A stretch of 64,000 nucleotides of DNA from 54-19 sp038210655 (GCA_038210655.1 JBBQWM010000007.1:94410-158409); one strand, 5' to 3'. Shown: positions 1 through 9,096, numbered from the stretch's first letter. The notes: generated by a model not told the origin, from the letters alone. Translations and numbers: made by a program.

Positions 1-1030
1 CGGTAATGTCACGCATAATCAAAATGGAACCATAGTGCCGCCTACGGGCCTGATTGATCGAAGCCAATGAAGCCAGCCGAACTTCGTAAGTCTGGGTTCC
101 GCTCTCGATTTCAAATTCTAATTGGTCGGTCTCAGTCTCATTTAAGGCTAACCCCTCAAATTTATCAAGCAGGTTTGGGAAAAAGAATTGAAGCGGTTTG
201 CCCAGGGCCTGACCTCGTGATTGCTTGATGATCGCTTCAGCAGCCGGGTTTAGCTCAATCAGGCGGTTCTTTTTGTCGGTGACAAGAATGGCATCTTGCA
301 AGTAGCCCAGAATCGTACCATAGGAGATCGTTGGCAAGCTGAATAAATTATAACGGAAAATGGCCCAGGCTAGAAATACCCCGCTCTCACCGAAAGCGAT
401 AGGGGTCAGGTTGGGAATATCGGCGGAGGAGAACGCCAGTGGCAAAGTAAATAAAACCCCGGCCACCATCAGGGCCATTATCAAAATCCCGGTCTGTTTG
501 CGGTAGCCAGGAGCAGATTGAACCGCGTGAACTACCAGCAAAACCAGCGAGATTATTCCGATCAGGTAGGAATAGACAAAATGTACCCAGAACCAGCCCG
601 TGAATTGAAGTTTCTCAAGCGAGATTGGGCCTTTGGAGATTAATTCCCAATGGGCAAAAAACCAGCCGTCATAGGGTCTTAACCAGACTACAAACGGGGT
701 AAAGCTTGGGATAATAAACAAAAGCCACCCATAGCGAGCCAGGTGTTTATCTCTCCCGCTATAACGCAGTACAAAAAGCAATTCAAAAACCGGGATAAAG
801 GGTAGCCCTAAAAACCGCATTTTAGTCCAAAAGAAAGCTACTTCGCTATTAACAGTCACAGCAACGAGCAGATAGGCCAGCGCGATTTCGGTGTTCAGGA
901 AGGATAATATTGCAATAGTCAACGCGCCACGTGTCTTATAGCGAATACCGGCATACACACTTATTGCTAAGGACACCAGGACGGTTAACAATAAGGCCGC
1001 GATATAAAGGATGTAAAATTGGTCATTCAT
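1..1030 (-). CDS. Sensor protein, 7TM histidine-kinase N-terminal region plus PAS domain (partial)
   Basis: The frame is open from ATG at 1030 to the window edge, so only the first 343 codons are present. It begins MNDQFYILYIAALLLTVLVS. About seven hydrophobic helices fill residues 5-215, the pattern of the 7TM region found at the N-terminus of many histidine kinases (HisKA_7TM family). A PAS-like sensor domain follows, with the usual phrase about a known future state replaced here by DAILVTDKKNRLIELNPAAE at about residue 240. The kinase or output domain lies outside the window, so a GGDEF or HATPase output cannot be told apart. The role is inferred as membrane signal reception. Confidence 0.75.
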   Translation of the reverse strand, partial: MNDQFYILYIAALLLTVLVSLAISVYAGIRYKTRGALTIAILSFLNTEIALAYLLVAVTVNSEVAFFWTKMRFLGLPFIPVFELLFVLRYSGRDKHLARYGWLLFIIPSFTPFVVWLRPYDGWFFAHWELISKGPISLEKLQFTGWFWVHFVYSYLIGIISLVLLVVHAVQSAPGYRKQTGILIMALMVAGVLFTLPLAFSSADIPNLTPIAFGESGVFLAWAIFRYNLFSLPTISYGTILGYLQDAILVTDKKNRLIELNPAAEAIIKQSRGQALGKPLQFFFPNLLDKFEGLALNETETDQLEFEIESGTQTYEVRLASLASINQARRRHYGSILIMRDIT

Positions 1031-1376
1031 AGCTGGATTTCTGTTTCGATAGACCTATTTCGCTCTGACAATTCTATACGAGGATAAGTTAGAAGAGGGT
1101 AGACCCAGGCTACCTAAATTATAGCATTTCGAGTACTGCTTTGAAAGCAGTCCACAATTCCCAGGGTGAGCATCAGATTTTTGCATGGATCAAACAATAA
1201 GAACTGGAACCTGTGAAAAGCTCGCTCCAAATCACTCAAACGTATATTAGAAAATTTTCTGCGGAAATTTTCCTAATATGTACCCACTCCCCAGTTTAGG
1301 AGGTGGTGCAGCCTGGCTAGTGTGCAAAAACTGACGCGCACCCCAACTGCCAGGTGGTCGTTTTTATGCCGATACT
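1031..1376. other. Intergenic region filled by a TIR repeat
   Basis: No supported gene. The stretch separates the sensor gene from a membrane protein, both on the minus strand, and most of it is repeat copy A (1164-1343). Confidence 0.7.
1164..1343. repeat. TIR repeat family 1, copy A (MITE-like, full length)
   Basis: A 180 bp element. Its left end reads GGGTGAGCATCAGATTTTTG and its right end reads CAAAAACTGACGCGCACCC, which are imperfect terminal inverted repeats of about 21 bp. The middle carries a strong hairpin at 1243-1279 (TATTAGAAAATTTT pairing with AAATTTTCCTAATA). It has no coding capacity. Related copies lie at 8956-9057, 38635-38726 and 56475-56651, plus a decayed one near 2320-2512. 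Confidence 0.7.
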
Positions 1377-2165
1377 TTAATGATCTGCCAGCACCGTCGC
1401 GTGCCAGATAAAAACATAGATAGTGGTTGCCAGCAAGGTTACGTCGCGGATACTGAGGTGGAGCGAGAGCCAACCCTGATTGGGCATTGTGCCACCCATG
1501 CGGCCCAGATCGAATTGCAAAAGATAGAGTGTTACAATCATCAAAATGACCGAGGAAGCTCCCGCGACGCTTACGATTTTGTACGACTCGTGCATATCTC
1601 GCTCGTACAAAAAGCGTACGTAGCGAACATAAATCACCAGCCCATGCAAGACAATAATCGCTACAATCGAGTAGAGCGCCAGAGAGCGCAGCACTTCACC
1701 GACCGCTTCTAGCCGCCCGTCTACCAAAAAGATGCCTACCACTAGCGTAATAATATTCGCGCCCAATAACATCAAAATCGACATTGTCCACTGTACGACT
1801 AGAAAAATGATTGGCGAGTAGTCCTGAAAGCGTGCGCGATAATACCGATGGGGGAGTGTAAAGGAGGCGTAAACCGCCCCGAACATCAACCCAAAGACCC
1901 CTACGATAGCCGCTACATTAACGGCCCCATCCAATTTGTTACCATAATAGGTTGCGCCGAAGAAAACCAACTCGGCGTAAAGACATGCAAAAGCGAAACT
2001 GGCGATCACCAAAAAGAGCGGATGCTTTTGACCAATCGGCGGAATAACATCTTCGGAATGCTGCACTAACGAGTCATCCGGGGAGGTGTGCTTGCCATAG
2101 CGAACCGATAAATCACGTTTTTTAGCTGGAAGGCCGGTTGGCGTAAGTTGTTCTTTAGTTTCCAC
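1377..2165 (-). CDS. Hypothetical multi-pass membrane protein
   Basis: 262 residues starting at a GTG, with no good Shine-Dalgarno sequence and no alternative ATG before the first membrane helix. The first 48 residues are polar. Six hydrophobic segments follow, near residues 49-70, 78-103, 118-145, 158-181, 200-218 and 238-258. A histidine lies close to the last helix (IYVFIWHATVLADH). I do not recognise a family. It is most likely an integral membrane protein of unknown function. The gene stands alone: the sensor gene downstream is separated from it by a repeat, and the gene upstream by about 380 bp of repeats. Confidence 0.65.
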   Translation of the reverse strand: METKEQLTPTGLPAKKRDLSVRYGKHTSPDDSLVQHSEDVIPPIGQKHPLFLVIASFAFACLYAELVFFGATYYGNKLDGAVNVAAIVGVFGLMFGAVYASFTLPHRYYRARFQDYSPIIFLVVQWTMSILMLLGANIITLVVGIFLVDGRLEAVGEVLRSLALYSIVAIIVLHGLVIYVRYVRFLYERDMHESYKIVSVAGASSVILMIVTLYLLQFDLGRMGGTMPNQGWLSLHLSIRDVTLLATTIYVFIWHATVLADH

Positions 2166-2549
2166 TTTGTTTTAGCACGCTCCAAAATTTAAGACGTAAC
2201 AGGCTCAGGCTGTAGAAGTCCACCTAAATAGCTCTAATCCGCTCCAACTTGTCAATATCCCTTTTGTAGGTTATGTTATTCTAACACTTCTATTAGAAAG
2301 CGCAAGTTAGAGACTCAAACAAAAAATAGATTAGGAATTTCTTCTGCAAAAAATTTCTAATCTACTTAGCTTACCTACTTTGGGCGACCACAAGGGTCGC
2401 CCCTACAACGAATTTTGGGTAGGGGCGACCCTTGTGGTCGCCCGGCCTGAGTAGTTACAAAAAATTTCTAATCTACTCACTTTCGGTTTAGGTACTAGCC
2501 CAGTCTGGCTAATATGAAGAATTGAAGGGTGTGTGAAGCCGTCGGAAGA
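2166..2549. other. Repeat-rich intergenic region
   Basis: No gene seen. The region holds a decayed TIR-family copy at about 2320-2512 (TTAGGAATTTCTTCTGC near 2332, CGGTTTAGG near 2485) that is interrupted by a REP-like inverted pair at 2382-2443, so it looks nested. Confidence 0.55.
2382..2443. repeat. REP-like inverted pair, family GTAGGGGCGACC, copy 1
   Basis: Two perfect 25-nt inverted arms (right arm GTAGGGGCGACCCTTGTGGT then CGCCC) flank a 12-nt spacer. Each arm is itself a small hairpin (GGGCGACC pairing with GGTCGCCC). The arms end in CTAC/GTAG, like REP sequences mobilised by RAYT transposases. Confidence 0.75.
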
Positions 2550-2864
2550 TTACTTGTCGTAAACTACCACATCGGCCCGACGGCGACCAAAGGTCAGCAC
2601 GCCGATCAGGGCGAAAAGTAACGCTCCGATAAAAGCTTCGATCAAAGGCACCCCGGCTAAGCTTATATCATTTGTTACCTGGATTTTCAAGAGGCTGACA
2701 AACAGCCAGGCCCCCAAAGCCCCCATCAGGAAAGCCATCAAATAGCCCAGGCCAGAACGCATTCGGGCCAGTCCGCCTACAATTATAGCCGCGATAAGGC
2801 TAATAACCACATAAACCAACAATTGAGCCGGGTCTGGTATCGTAAAGTTCAAACTAATATTCAT
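2550..2864 (-). CDS. GlsB/YeaQ/YmgE family small membrane protein
   Basis: 104 residues with three hydrophobic helices at about 14-33, 40-60 and 72-93. The glycine-rich loops (IAAIIVGGLARM, GYLMAFLMGALGAWLF, IEAFIGALLFALIGVL) match the transglycosylase-associated / YeaQ family of stress-response inner-membrane proteins, whose exact function is unknown. The C-terminus is basic and cytoplasmic (FGRRRADVVVYDK). AAGGAG lies 8-9 nt upstream of the ATG and is part of a leader repeat shared with unrelated genes (2872-2957). Monocistronic. Confidence 0.75.
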   Translation of the reverse strand: MNISLNFTIPDPAQLLVYVVISLIAAIIVGGLARMRSGLGYLMAFLMGALGAWLFVSLLKIQVTNDISLAGVPLIEAFIGALLFALIGVLTFGRRRADVVVYDK

Positions 2865-2871
2865 AGCGCCT

Positions 2872-2957
2872 GCTCCTTTTAATTTAACAGAGATAGACAG
2901 GATTCACGGGATATAATTGACTATCTTATCCCCTACTAAGCTGACTAATTTCATTGG
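2872..2957 (-). repeat. Leader repeat (SD-carrying), copy 1, upstream of the GlsB-like gene
   Basis: Read toward the gene it runs from CCAATGAAATTAGTCAGC through AGGGGATAAG, ATTATATCC and CTGTCTATCTCTGTTAA to AAAAGGAG, ending 7 nt before the start codon. It closely matches the copy at 47626-47701, where both ends and the core are conserved. The core recurs at 16311, 22987, 46671, 56184 and 56290. Confidence 0.7.
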
Positions 2958-3243
2958 CTCTGGTGCGCCTTTGCGTATAAGGACACCCTTTACAAATTCT
3001 CAGCTATCCCGTTATTAGGACAAATCTTTTGGTTCCTGACCAAAAATCCAGCTTGCAACCTTATTGGATTGCTCAAGGGTTAGCTATACCGGGCTATCCT
3101 GACCCAAAGAGGAAATTTCGGTTAGGTTCCTACTTCCAGTAAAACTGATGCAAGAAGTGGGCCACTATATTTGCGGTGGAATAATAGACCCTTTTTGATA
3201 AAATTAGGCTCACAGCGAATAATAGTTTGCTCTGAGGCTGATA
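2958..3243. other. Intergenic, no gene seen
   Basis: No coding signal. A small hairpin (TTTTGGT, 5-nt loop, ACCAAAA) sits at 3027-3045 without a clear T-run. Confidence 0.5.
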
Positions 3244-3966
3244 TTAGGGGATATTGGCTTTGATGTTTAGAAAGCCAGGGCTGGTAGTAAGGTCGAGCAG
3301 ACGTACCGGGCGACCATTAACCGCTATTTTGGAGACTTGCTGGTTGATTTGCGGCTCCACAAACTGAGTATTAATCGCTTCGACAATAGTGTTGACCCCA
3401 ACCGGTAACTGACCGCCAGTAATTTTGGGCTGACCAGTCGCGTCTAGCTTGACCTGCCCATTCTGGATCGAGACCTGCTCGGTGATCGACAGATCGAAAG
3501 TGACCGGGCCGGAAGCCGCCCGTACCTGTATCTCAATCCGAGAGTTAGCTTGGATATTGATAACAAGATCACGGATTTCGACCGGCCCGGCTTTGATCGG
3601 TTTGCCGTTGAGTTGGCGGGTGATCTCTTTATTAAGGTAAGTTTGACTGAGGGTAGCGTTAATATCGGGTGTGCCGGATTGTTCGGGTGGGCGGTTGAGC
3701 GGGCCGTTAAGTGGGTCAGGGTTGTAAAAATAGAGAAAGAAAACCGTGACCCCGGCGATCACGGCGGCGACCACAAAACCAAGCAAGAACATACCACAAC
3801 CCAAACCCCAACCCGACCCTTGAGGACGGCGTTGGGGCGGTCGGGAAGTAGGCGCAACCGTTGTCCGGCGGCGAATTGATGGTGTGTCTGGCTGGTAATC
3901 CGCGCGTGGCGCTCGGTTGCGTGGATCGGAGCGCCCGTTCGGACGGTTGGGGTCGTAGTAATTCAT
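3244..3966 (-). CDS. Hypothetical membrane-anchored protein with external beta-type domain
   Basis: 240 residues. I start it at ATG 3966, because this ATG overlaps the stop of the upstream protease gene (TGATG), which implies translational coupling. A longer frame from GTG 4002 lacks a ribosome site. Residues 1-54 are Pro/Arg/Asn-rich and disordered. Residues 55-80 form one membrane helix (WGLGCGMFLLGFVVAAVIAG). The remaining 160 residues alternate polar and hydrophobic residues, suggesting a beta domain outside the cell. The start of this domain (TYLNKEITRQLNGKP) faintly recalls YpmS/DUF2140- or DUF2993-type lipid-binding proteins, but I am not sure. Confidence 0.65.
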   Translation of the reverse strand: MNYYDPNRPNGRSDPRNRAPRADYQPDTPSIRRRTTVAPTSRPPQRRPQGSGWGLGCGMFLLGFVVAAVIAGVTVFFLYFYNPDPLNGPLNRPPEQSGTPDINATLSQTYLNKEITRQLNGKPIKAGPVEIRDLVINIQANSRIEIQVRAASGPVTFDLSITEQVSIQNGQVKLDATGQPKITGGQLPVGVNTIVEAINTQFVEPQINQQVSKIAVNGRPVRLLDLTTSPGFLNIKANIP

Positions 3967-5180
3967 CAGGCCGCTTGTATTACCTCGACTCGGCTGATCC
4001 ACAGATCGGGCTGGCGAACTTCTTCCAGGGTCGGCAGGTATTTAGCTTCGGCCCACATCAAGTTGGCGAAGTCAATCCCCTTTTTGGCGACAACCGCATC
4101 GACAAAGATTTCACCCTGGCGGTACTGCTCTAGCTTCATATCGAGGCCGGTCAATCGCACGAAAAGCTGATCGATGATCGAGCGGTTTTTCTGGCGGTTT
4201 TCCATGCGGCTCTTGATCTGTTCGTAGTTGGGCATTAGCTTCGCGCCAATCGCATTCATCATGTGGTTGCTGTAGCCTTCCACGATAGACATGAGGGCTT
4301 GTAACTCCTGGAACAGGGCGTGTTGTTCGGGGGTCATGATCCGCTCGATCCAGCCTCCACCTTGCCGGTCGTTCTCACGTACTCGCTGGATAAAACCACC
4401 CAGGCCCCCATTCCGGCCCATCTTGCCCAGGTCTTCCGAGATGTAGGTGAAATAGCGTTCCAGAATACCGTTAAAGTGTTGGCGTACCCATGGGTGCGAC
4501 TCGAACTCAAAGGCGTGGGTTGTCTCGTGCAAGGCGATCCAGAGCCGGAACTCATCCCCGTTTACGCCAAGCATATTGATGACGGAGTTAATATTTGGTT
4601 CCACGAAATAGACCTTGCCAGTTGAGACTGCTTCTTTGCCAAGCAAGCTAAGGTCATACTGACCCAGCACCCGGCGAGCTAGATAACCCAGCAAGAGGCC
4701 CATTTCGGCGCTGATAATAGTTTGGTTGACGGTTCCAAAGACGGCCTGACTAAAAGCGCTACTACGCTGTACGGCATCCCGGTTCATTTTCTCTATCGGC
4801 TCGAAAAGCTGCTGGAAAGAGGCAATATTAGCATCGATCCAATCCAACCGACTGACCGCTTTGACCGTGTTCAGGTCGCGGGGGAAAGTGGTGTGGGCAT
4901 ATTCCTCGATGATTGGGACGGCTCGGCTGACCATTTCGGCATAGTAAGCGTTCCACTGCATGCGCCACTGGCTACTAACTTCCGACCCGGCGTTCATGCG
5001 GTGGGCAGCCGACCGAACTTTATCCCACTCGATCAAAGAAGGTGGGCCGCTATGTTGAGCCTGACGGCTACGGGCATTGGCCCAGACCGCTCCAAAAGCG
5101 GCGGCGGTCGCCAGTCCGACCCCTGCTGCCAATTTCCCATATTTCCCGGCTCCCGCCTGGTTGCTCACGCTATCTGCCAT
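3966..5180 (-). CDS. Zinc-dependent metalloprotease, DUF2342 (zincin-like) family
   Basis: 404 residues. The start is ATG 5180, preceded by AAGGAG at a good distance; the open frame extends to 5360 but has no ribosome site there. A short hydrophobic stretch at 15-32 may anchor or export it. The zinc site is HETTH at residues 218-222 (IALHETTHAFEF), the HExxH motif of zincins. The family (also called F420-biosynthesis-associated in some annotations) is common in Actinobacteria and Chloroflexota. The substrate is unknown. It is coupled to the membrane-anchored protein downstream and lies after lon, but a terminator separates it from lon. Confidence 0.85.
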   Translation of the reverse strand: MADSVSNQAGAGKYGKLAAGVGLATAAAFGAVWANARSRQAQHSGPPSLIEWDKVRSAAHRMNAGSEVSSQWRMQWNAYYAEMVSRAVPIIEEYAHTTFPRDLNTVKAVSRLDWIDANIASFQQLFEPIEKMNRDAVQRSSAFSQAVFGTVNQTIISAEMGLLLGYLARRVLGQYDLSLLGKEAVSTGKVYFVEPNINSVINMLGVNGDEFRLWIALHETTHAFEFESHPWVRQHFNGILERYFTYISEDLGKMGRNGGLGGFIQRVRENDRQGGGWIERIMTPEQHALFQELQALMSIVEGYSNHMMNAIGAKLMPNYEQIKSRMENRQKNRSIIDQLFVRLTGLDMKLEQYRQGEIFVDAVVAKKGIDFANLMWAEAKYLPTLEEVRQPDLWISRVEVIQAA

Positions 5181-5403
5181 TTTGCTGCTCCTTGCCCAAT
5201 CTATTTTAGCTCTCCCAGAGAGGTAAAAATACCGTTCAGATAATCGAATATTCCAAAAACCTAACCAACACCATAACTTTACGTCTGGCGACCCTGAAAG
5301 TTTCAGAGTGTAAGAATGATAGCTTTTTAAGTTGCGCTCGTCAAGTTTTGGTCGCATCATCGTATGAGCTACCTCTTTTGACGCTGTTATATCTGATGTA
5401 AAA

Positions 5404-5447
5404 AACCGGCCCTGTAAACTGAATTTAGCTTACAGGGCCGGTTTTTT
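5404..5447. terminator. Bidirectional intrinsic terminator
   Basis: Perfect 14-bp stem AACCGGCCCTGTAA / TTACAGGGCCGGTT with a 12-nt loop, flanked by A-run and T-run so that it works on both strands. On the minus strand it ends the lon transcript. Confidence 0.9.
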
Positions 5448-5472
5448 CTATGAGGTAGGCTTTACCCTCAAC

Positions 5473-8085
5473 TTACCGCCGTTTGCGTTTGGCGGAAGCC
5501 GGAGGCGGTGTCAGGTCGGTCGGGAGCGCAGGCCGGATCGAGATTGACTTTTCCGAGTGATCGTTGAGATTGGAAGTAGGCGCAATAGCGGCTAGGGCGG
5601 GCGGGCTAATCGGTTCTGCTGCGCCATCCGCCAGGGCGATAGGCACATCCTCCCAAACCAGGATTTCGCGGACTACTTCATCCATGTTTTGGACCCAAAT
5701 CCACTCCACCTCTTTTTGGATATTCTTGGGCAGTTCGCGCAGATCGCGGCGGTTTTCCGCCGGGGCAATAATCCGCTTGATCCCGGCCCGGTGCGCTGCC
5801 AGCGATTTTTCTTTCAGACCGCCAATAGCTAGTACCCGGCCCCGCAAGGTGATCTCGCCTGTCATAGCCGTATCACTGCGTACCCGTCGTCCGGTCAGGG
5901 CCGAAATCAGGGCGGTTGCCATCGTGATCCCGGCACTAGGGCCGTCTTTGGGAACTGCGCCTTCCGGCAAGTGGATATGCAGATCGGTTTTGTCGAGCAT
6001 GGCTATCTCGATGCCGAGTTCTTTGGAACGGCTCCGGGCGTAGCTCATTGCCGCCTGCGCCGACTCCTTCATGACCTCGCCGAGCCGTCCGGTGACGGTT
6101 AGATTGCCTCGACCGGGCATCGTCGCTACTTCGACCGGCAGAATTTCGCCACCGTGTTCGGTATAGGCCAGGCCCATCGCCACTCCTATCAGAGGCGCTC
6201 GACCTTGAAGCTCTTCGTAGAAGCGCGGAACTCCCAGATAATCCTCCAGGCGGTGCTTGGAAAGGCGGATCAGTTTGTACTTGTCGTCCACCATCTGGCG
6301 GGCCACTTTGCGGCAGATCGTTGCCAACTTGCGCTCCAAACTGCGTACCCCCGCTTCACGGGTATAATTGCGGATGACGGACCGCAACATTTCATCGGGA
6401 GCCTGCAAATAGCCCGGCCTTAGCACGTGGTTGTCGATCTGCTTTGGTAGCAAATAGCGTTTGGCAATTTGCAGCTTTTCGTCTTCGGTGTAGCCGCCGA
6501 TGTCGATCACTTCCATGCGATCCAGCAGTGGACGCTGAACATTGTACAAGTTGTTGGCGGTCGTGATAAAAAAGACTTCCGAAAGGTCAAACCCGACATC
6601 CAGATAGTGATCTACAAAGTTATGGTTCTGCTCCGGGTCAAGGACCTCTAAAAGCGCTGCTGCCGGGTCGCCTCGGAAATCGTTACTCATCTTGTCAATT
6701 TCGTCGAGCAAAATCACCGGGTTTTTGGTTCCGGCCTGTTTAAGGGCCGTCACAATCCGGCCCGGCAAGGCTCCGACATAAGTACGGCGATGTCCTCGAA
6801 TTTCGGCTTCGTCGCGCACCCCGCCCAGGCTGATCCGAATAAACTTACGGCCCATCGACCGAGCGATAGACTGGCCCAGGCTGGTTTTGCCGACACCTGG
6901 AGGGCCGGCAAAGCATAAAATCGGGCCTCGGAATTTGCGCTCCGATTGAGCCGCAAGCTGGCGCACCGCCAAAAATTCCAAAATGCGGTCTTTTACCTTG
7001 TCCAGTCCGTAATGATCGGCGTTCAAAATGTCGGCAGCGTGTTCGACATCCAGATTGTCGGGCGTGCTTTCGTCCCAGGGCATCGCCAGCACCCAATCCA
7101 GATAGGTACGCACGACGTTGCTTTCGGGCGAGGCGCTGCTCATCCGTTCGAGCCGCGAAACCTCTTTGAGCATCTTATCTTTGACTTCTTCGGGCAGCCC
7201 TTTTTCCTCGATCTTTTTGCGGAACTCGGCGGACTCGTTGCCCAACTCGCCACCCAACTCATCGTGAATAGCCTTGAGTTGCTCGCGCAGGTAGAACTCG
7301 CGCTGGTTCTTGTCTATCGACTGGCGGACTTTGTTGCGAATGCGGCTATCTAGCTCAAGTAGCTCGATTTCACCTGCCAGCATTGTACTGACTCGTTCGA
7401 GCCTTTTGATTTGATCGAGTTCTTCCAGGACGGCTTGCTTATCCGGCACGGTCTTTTCGGCGGCAACTTTTGGCATGTGGGCCGCAATATAGTCCGCCAG
7501 TAGGCCCGGCTTTTTGAAGGTGGCAATTTGCTCGACCGACTCGCTACTGATCCGATTGCTGAGGGTCGCTAACTGCCCGTACAATTCGCCGATATGTCGT
7601 ACTAGCGAGTCGGTCTGGGGGCCGGTGGGGGTGGGAGGTTCTTCCAATTCGTGAATTTCGACCATTTGTACCCGGTTAGGATGCCCGGAAGTAGGCCGGA
7701 AGCTGTCAATCCGCACCCGGCAAATACCCTCGACACTGATCTCGGTGCTGGTGCTGCTTTCAGTCTGGCGCTGGACACTGGTGACTTCCACCAGCGTTCC
7801 GACCGTGTAAAGCTCGTTTATATAAGAGCCACCTTCCGGCACATTTTCCCGTTCGCGCTGGGCAGCAACGACAATCCGGCTGCTATGGTGGGCTTGAGCC
7901 TCATCCAACGCCATCTGAGAGCGGCTACCGATCACTAGCTTGATTGCTACGTGGGGGAACACCACCACATTCTTTAATGGAATAAATGGATATATTGCGA
8001 CTTTTTCCGGCTCCGAAGCTCCTAAAGTCGCGTCTGCTTCCTCGTCTTTCACAACAGGGTGGGCAGCTTTATTGGTCTCAGTCAT
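5473..8085 (-). CDS. lon: ATP-dependent protease La (Lon)
   Basis: 870 residues, within the usual range of LonA. The order is an N-terminal LAN substrate-binding domain (from IYPFIPLKNVVVFPHVAIKL), a coiled coil near residues 200-300, an AAA+ module and a C-terminal peptidase. Walker A is GPPGVGKT at 394-401 and Walker B is VILLDEIDK near 457-462. The catalytic dyad is Ser717 (KDGPSAG) and Lys760 (GGLKEK). It degrades misfolded and regulatory proteins in the cytoplasm. A strong vegetative promoter lies at 8115-8143 and AAGGGGAG precedes the ATG. The C-terminal 60 residues are a variable Pro/Ala/Lys-rich tail ending KRKRR. Confidence 0.97.
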   Translation of the reverse strand: MTETNKAAHPVVKDEEADATLGASEPEKVAIYPFIPLKNVVVFPHVAIKLVIGSRSQMALDEAQAHHSSRIVVAAQRERENVPEGGSYINELYTVGTLVEVTSVQRQTESSTSTEISVEGICRVRIDSFRPTSGHPNRVQMVEIHELEEPPTPTGPQTDSLVRHIGELYGQLATLSNRISSESVEQIATFKKPGLLADYIAAHMPKVAAEKTVPDKQAVLEELDQIKRLERVSTMLAGEIELLELDSRIRNKVRQSIDKNQREFYLREQLKAIHDELGGELGNESAEFRKKIEEKGLPEEVKDKMLKEVSRLERMSSASPESNVVRTYLDWVLAMPWDESTPDNLDVEHAADILNADHYGLDKVKDRILEFLAVRQLAAQSERKFRGPILCFAGPPGVGKTSLGQSIARSMGRKFIRISLGGVRDEAEIRGHRRTYVGALPGRIVTALKQAGTKNPVILLDEIDKMSNDFRGDPAAALLEVLDPEQNHNFVDHYLDVGFDLSEVFFITTANNLYNVQRPLLDRMEVIDIGGYTEDEKLQIAKRYLLPKQIDNHVLRPGYLQAPDEMLRSVIRNYTREAGVRSLERKLATICRKVARQMVDDKYKLIRLSKHRLEDYLGVPRFYEELQGRAPLIGVAMGLAYTEHGGEILPVEVATMPGRGNLTVTGRLGEVMKESAQAAMSYARSRSKELGIEIAMLDKTDLHIHLPEGAVPKDGPSAGITMATALISALTGRRVRSDTAMTGEITLRGRVLAIGGLKEKSLAAHRAGIKRIIAPAENRRDLRELPKNIQKEVEWIWVQNMDEVVREILVWEDVPIALADGAAEPISPPALAAIAPTSNLNDHSEKSISIRPALPTDLTPPPASAKRKRR

Positions 8086-8564
8086 GATACTTTTCTCCCC
8101 TTAATATGGTGGTGATTATAGCAAATGATATTGTTGCTATCAAATTATAAGTCACAAGCCCTTTATGCCCAGCTAGATTAGCCTGGTGAATTTTTGGCTT
8201 TCAAAGACACGAACCACTTAGAAATCTTTTTAAGAGAGAATGCACTTTTATCTTCGTTGCTCAAAACAAATAGTGAATATAGCGCAATAAAAACAAATCA
8301 TTTCTGGACGAAATTAGGACCTTGCGTTAATCTCCTGAGTGTAACCCTCTTTATATAGTCTATTGTATCCTATGAAGATAACGAAATAGATAACGAAGTG
8401 GACCAATTTTTAAGAATTGTGAAAATTGATAAGTCTCTTTTCATTCACTGCTCCCTTTAATCTAGCAACGCATTTTGAAACAATTCTTAATAACCCGGTG
8501 TCTTATCAGTGCAAACGCCAAAAAGGACGTTTTGAACTTATAGAATTAAAAGTACAGGAGTAAA
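8086..8564. other. AT-rich divergent intergenic region
   Basis: It separates lon (minus) from the first 2TM gene (plus). Apart from the lon promoter I see no gene or RNA. A short direct repeat GATAACGAA occurs twice at about 8376-8398. Confidence 0.5.
8115..8143 (-). promoter_or_regulatory. Promoter of lon
   Basis: On the minus strand: -35 TTGATA, 17-nt spacer, -10 TATAAT. The -10 lies about 30 nt before the lon ATG. Confidence 0.8.
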
Positions 8565-8945
8565 ATGATGGAGCCTTATAAAAGCGAAACGACCGGCCCG
8601 GAGACAAGTTCTGCTCAGAACGGTTACTATAATCAGTATTATCCTGCCAACAATGGCTACCCTGCGCCCGCCGCCCTCGATTATGATCGGCGCTACAAGG
8701 CCGCCGCCCGGCGCGTTCAGAAGAAACTAAACTTTTATAAAAGCCTGACCAGCTATGTAATTGTCTGTAGCTTTTTGTGGGTCATTGCGATTTTTTCTAA
8801 CAGCGGCTATCCCTGGCCGATCTGGGTAATGTTGGGTTGGGGTGTCGGGCTGGCTTTCCAGGCAGTAGATGCTTTTGCCGGAAGTTTTAGCGAAACTCAA
8901 CGCCAACAAATGATCGAAGAAGAACTGCGTCGAAGCGGGCGCTAA
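8565..8945 (+). CDS. 2TM domain-containing protein (paralogue 1)
   Basis: 126 residues. AGGAG lies upstream of a double ATG (8565 or 8568). The N-terminal 40 residues are Tyr/Asn/Pro-rich. After a basic amphipathic helix (YKAAARRVQKKLNFYKSL) come two membrane helices at about 62-79 and 84-103, then a charged tail MIEEELRRSG. This is the layout of the 2TM domain found fused to histidine kinases or standing alone. It is clearly paralogous to the next gene. Function unknown, probably membrane-associated. Confidence 0.75.
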   Translation: MMEPYKSETTGPETSSAQNGYYNQYYPANNGYPAPAALDYDRRYKAAARRVQKKLNFYKSLTSYVIVCSFLWVIAIFSNSGYPWPIWVMLGWGVGLAFQAVDAFAGSFSETQRQQMIEEELRRSGR

Positions 8946-8955
8946 GGGTTGAGCT

Positions 8956-9057
8956 AAGTGTCAATTTTGCACAGGTTCAAACAGTTAGCAGGGGCGACCG
9001 TGAAAACCCAGTTTAGGGTGTGGCATCGCTGGGCTAATTTGCAAAAACCTGATACTT
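8956..9057. repeat. TIR repeat family 1, copy B (short, decayed)
   Basis: About 100 bp between AAGTGTCAATTTTGCACAGG and TTTGCAAAAACCTGATACTT. It shares GACCGTGAAAACCCA and GTTTAGGGTGTGG with other copies but has lost the central hairpin. Confidence 0.55.
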
Positions 9058-9096
9058 ACCAAGCGCTCGATTTTAGAAAATAGCTGGTTTAGGTTA

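Noticed and set aside
1273..1473. 66-codon frame antisense to the membrane-protein gene
   Set aside because: It lies partly within the TIR repeat and overlaps the 3' end of a better gene.
5181..5360. 60-residue N-terminal extension of the DUF2342 protease
   Set aside because: No ribosome site, unlikely composition, and a well-placed AAGGAG precedes ATG 5180.
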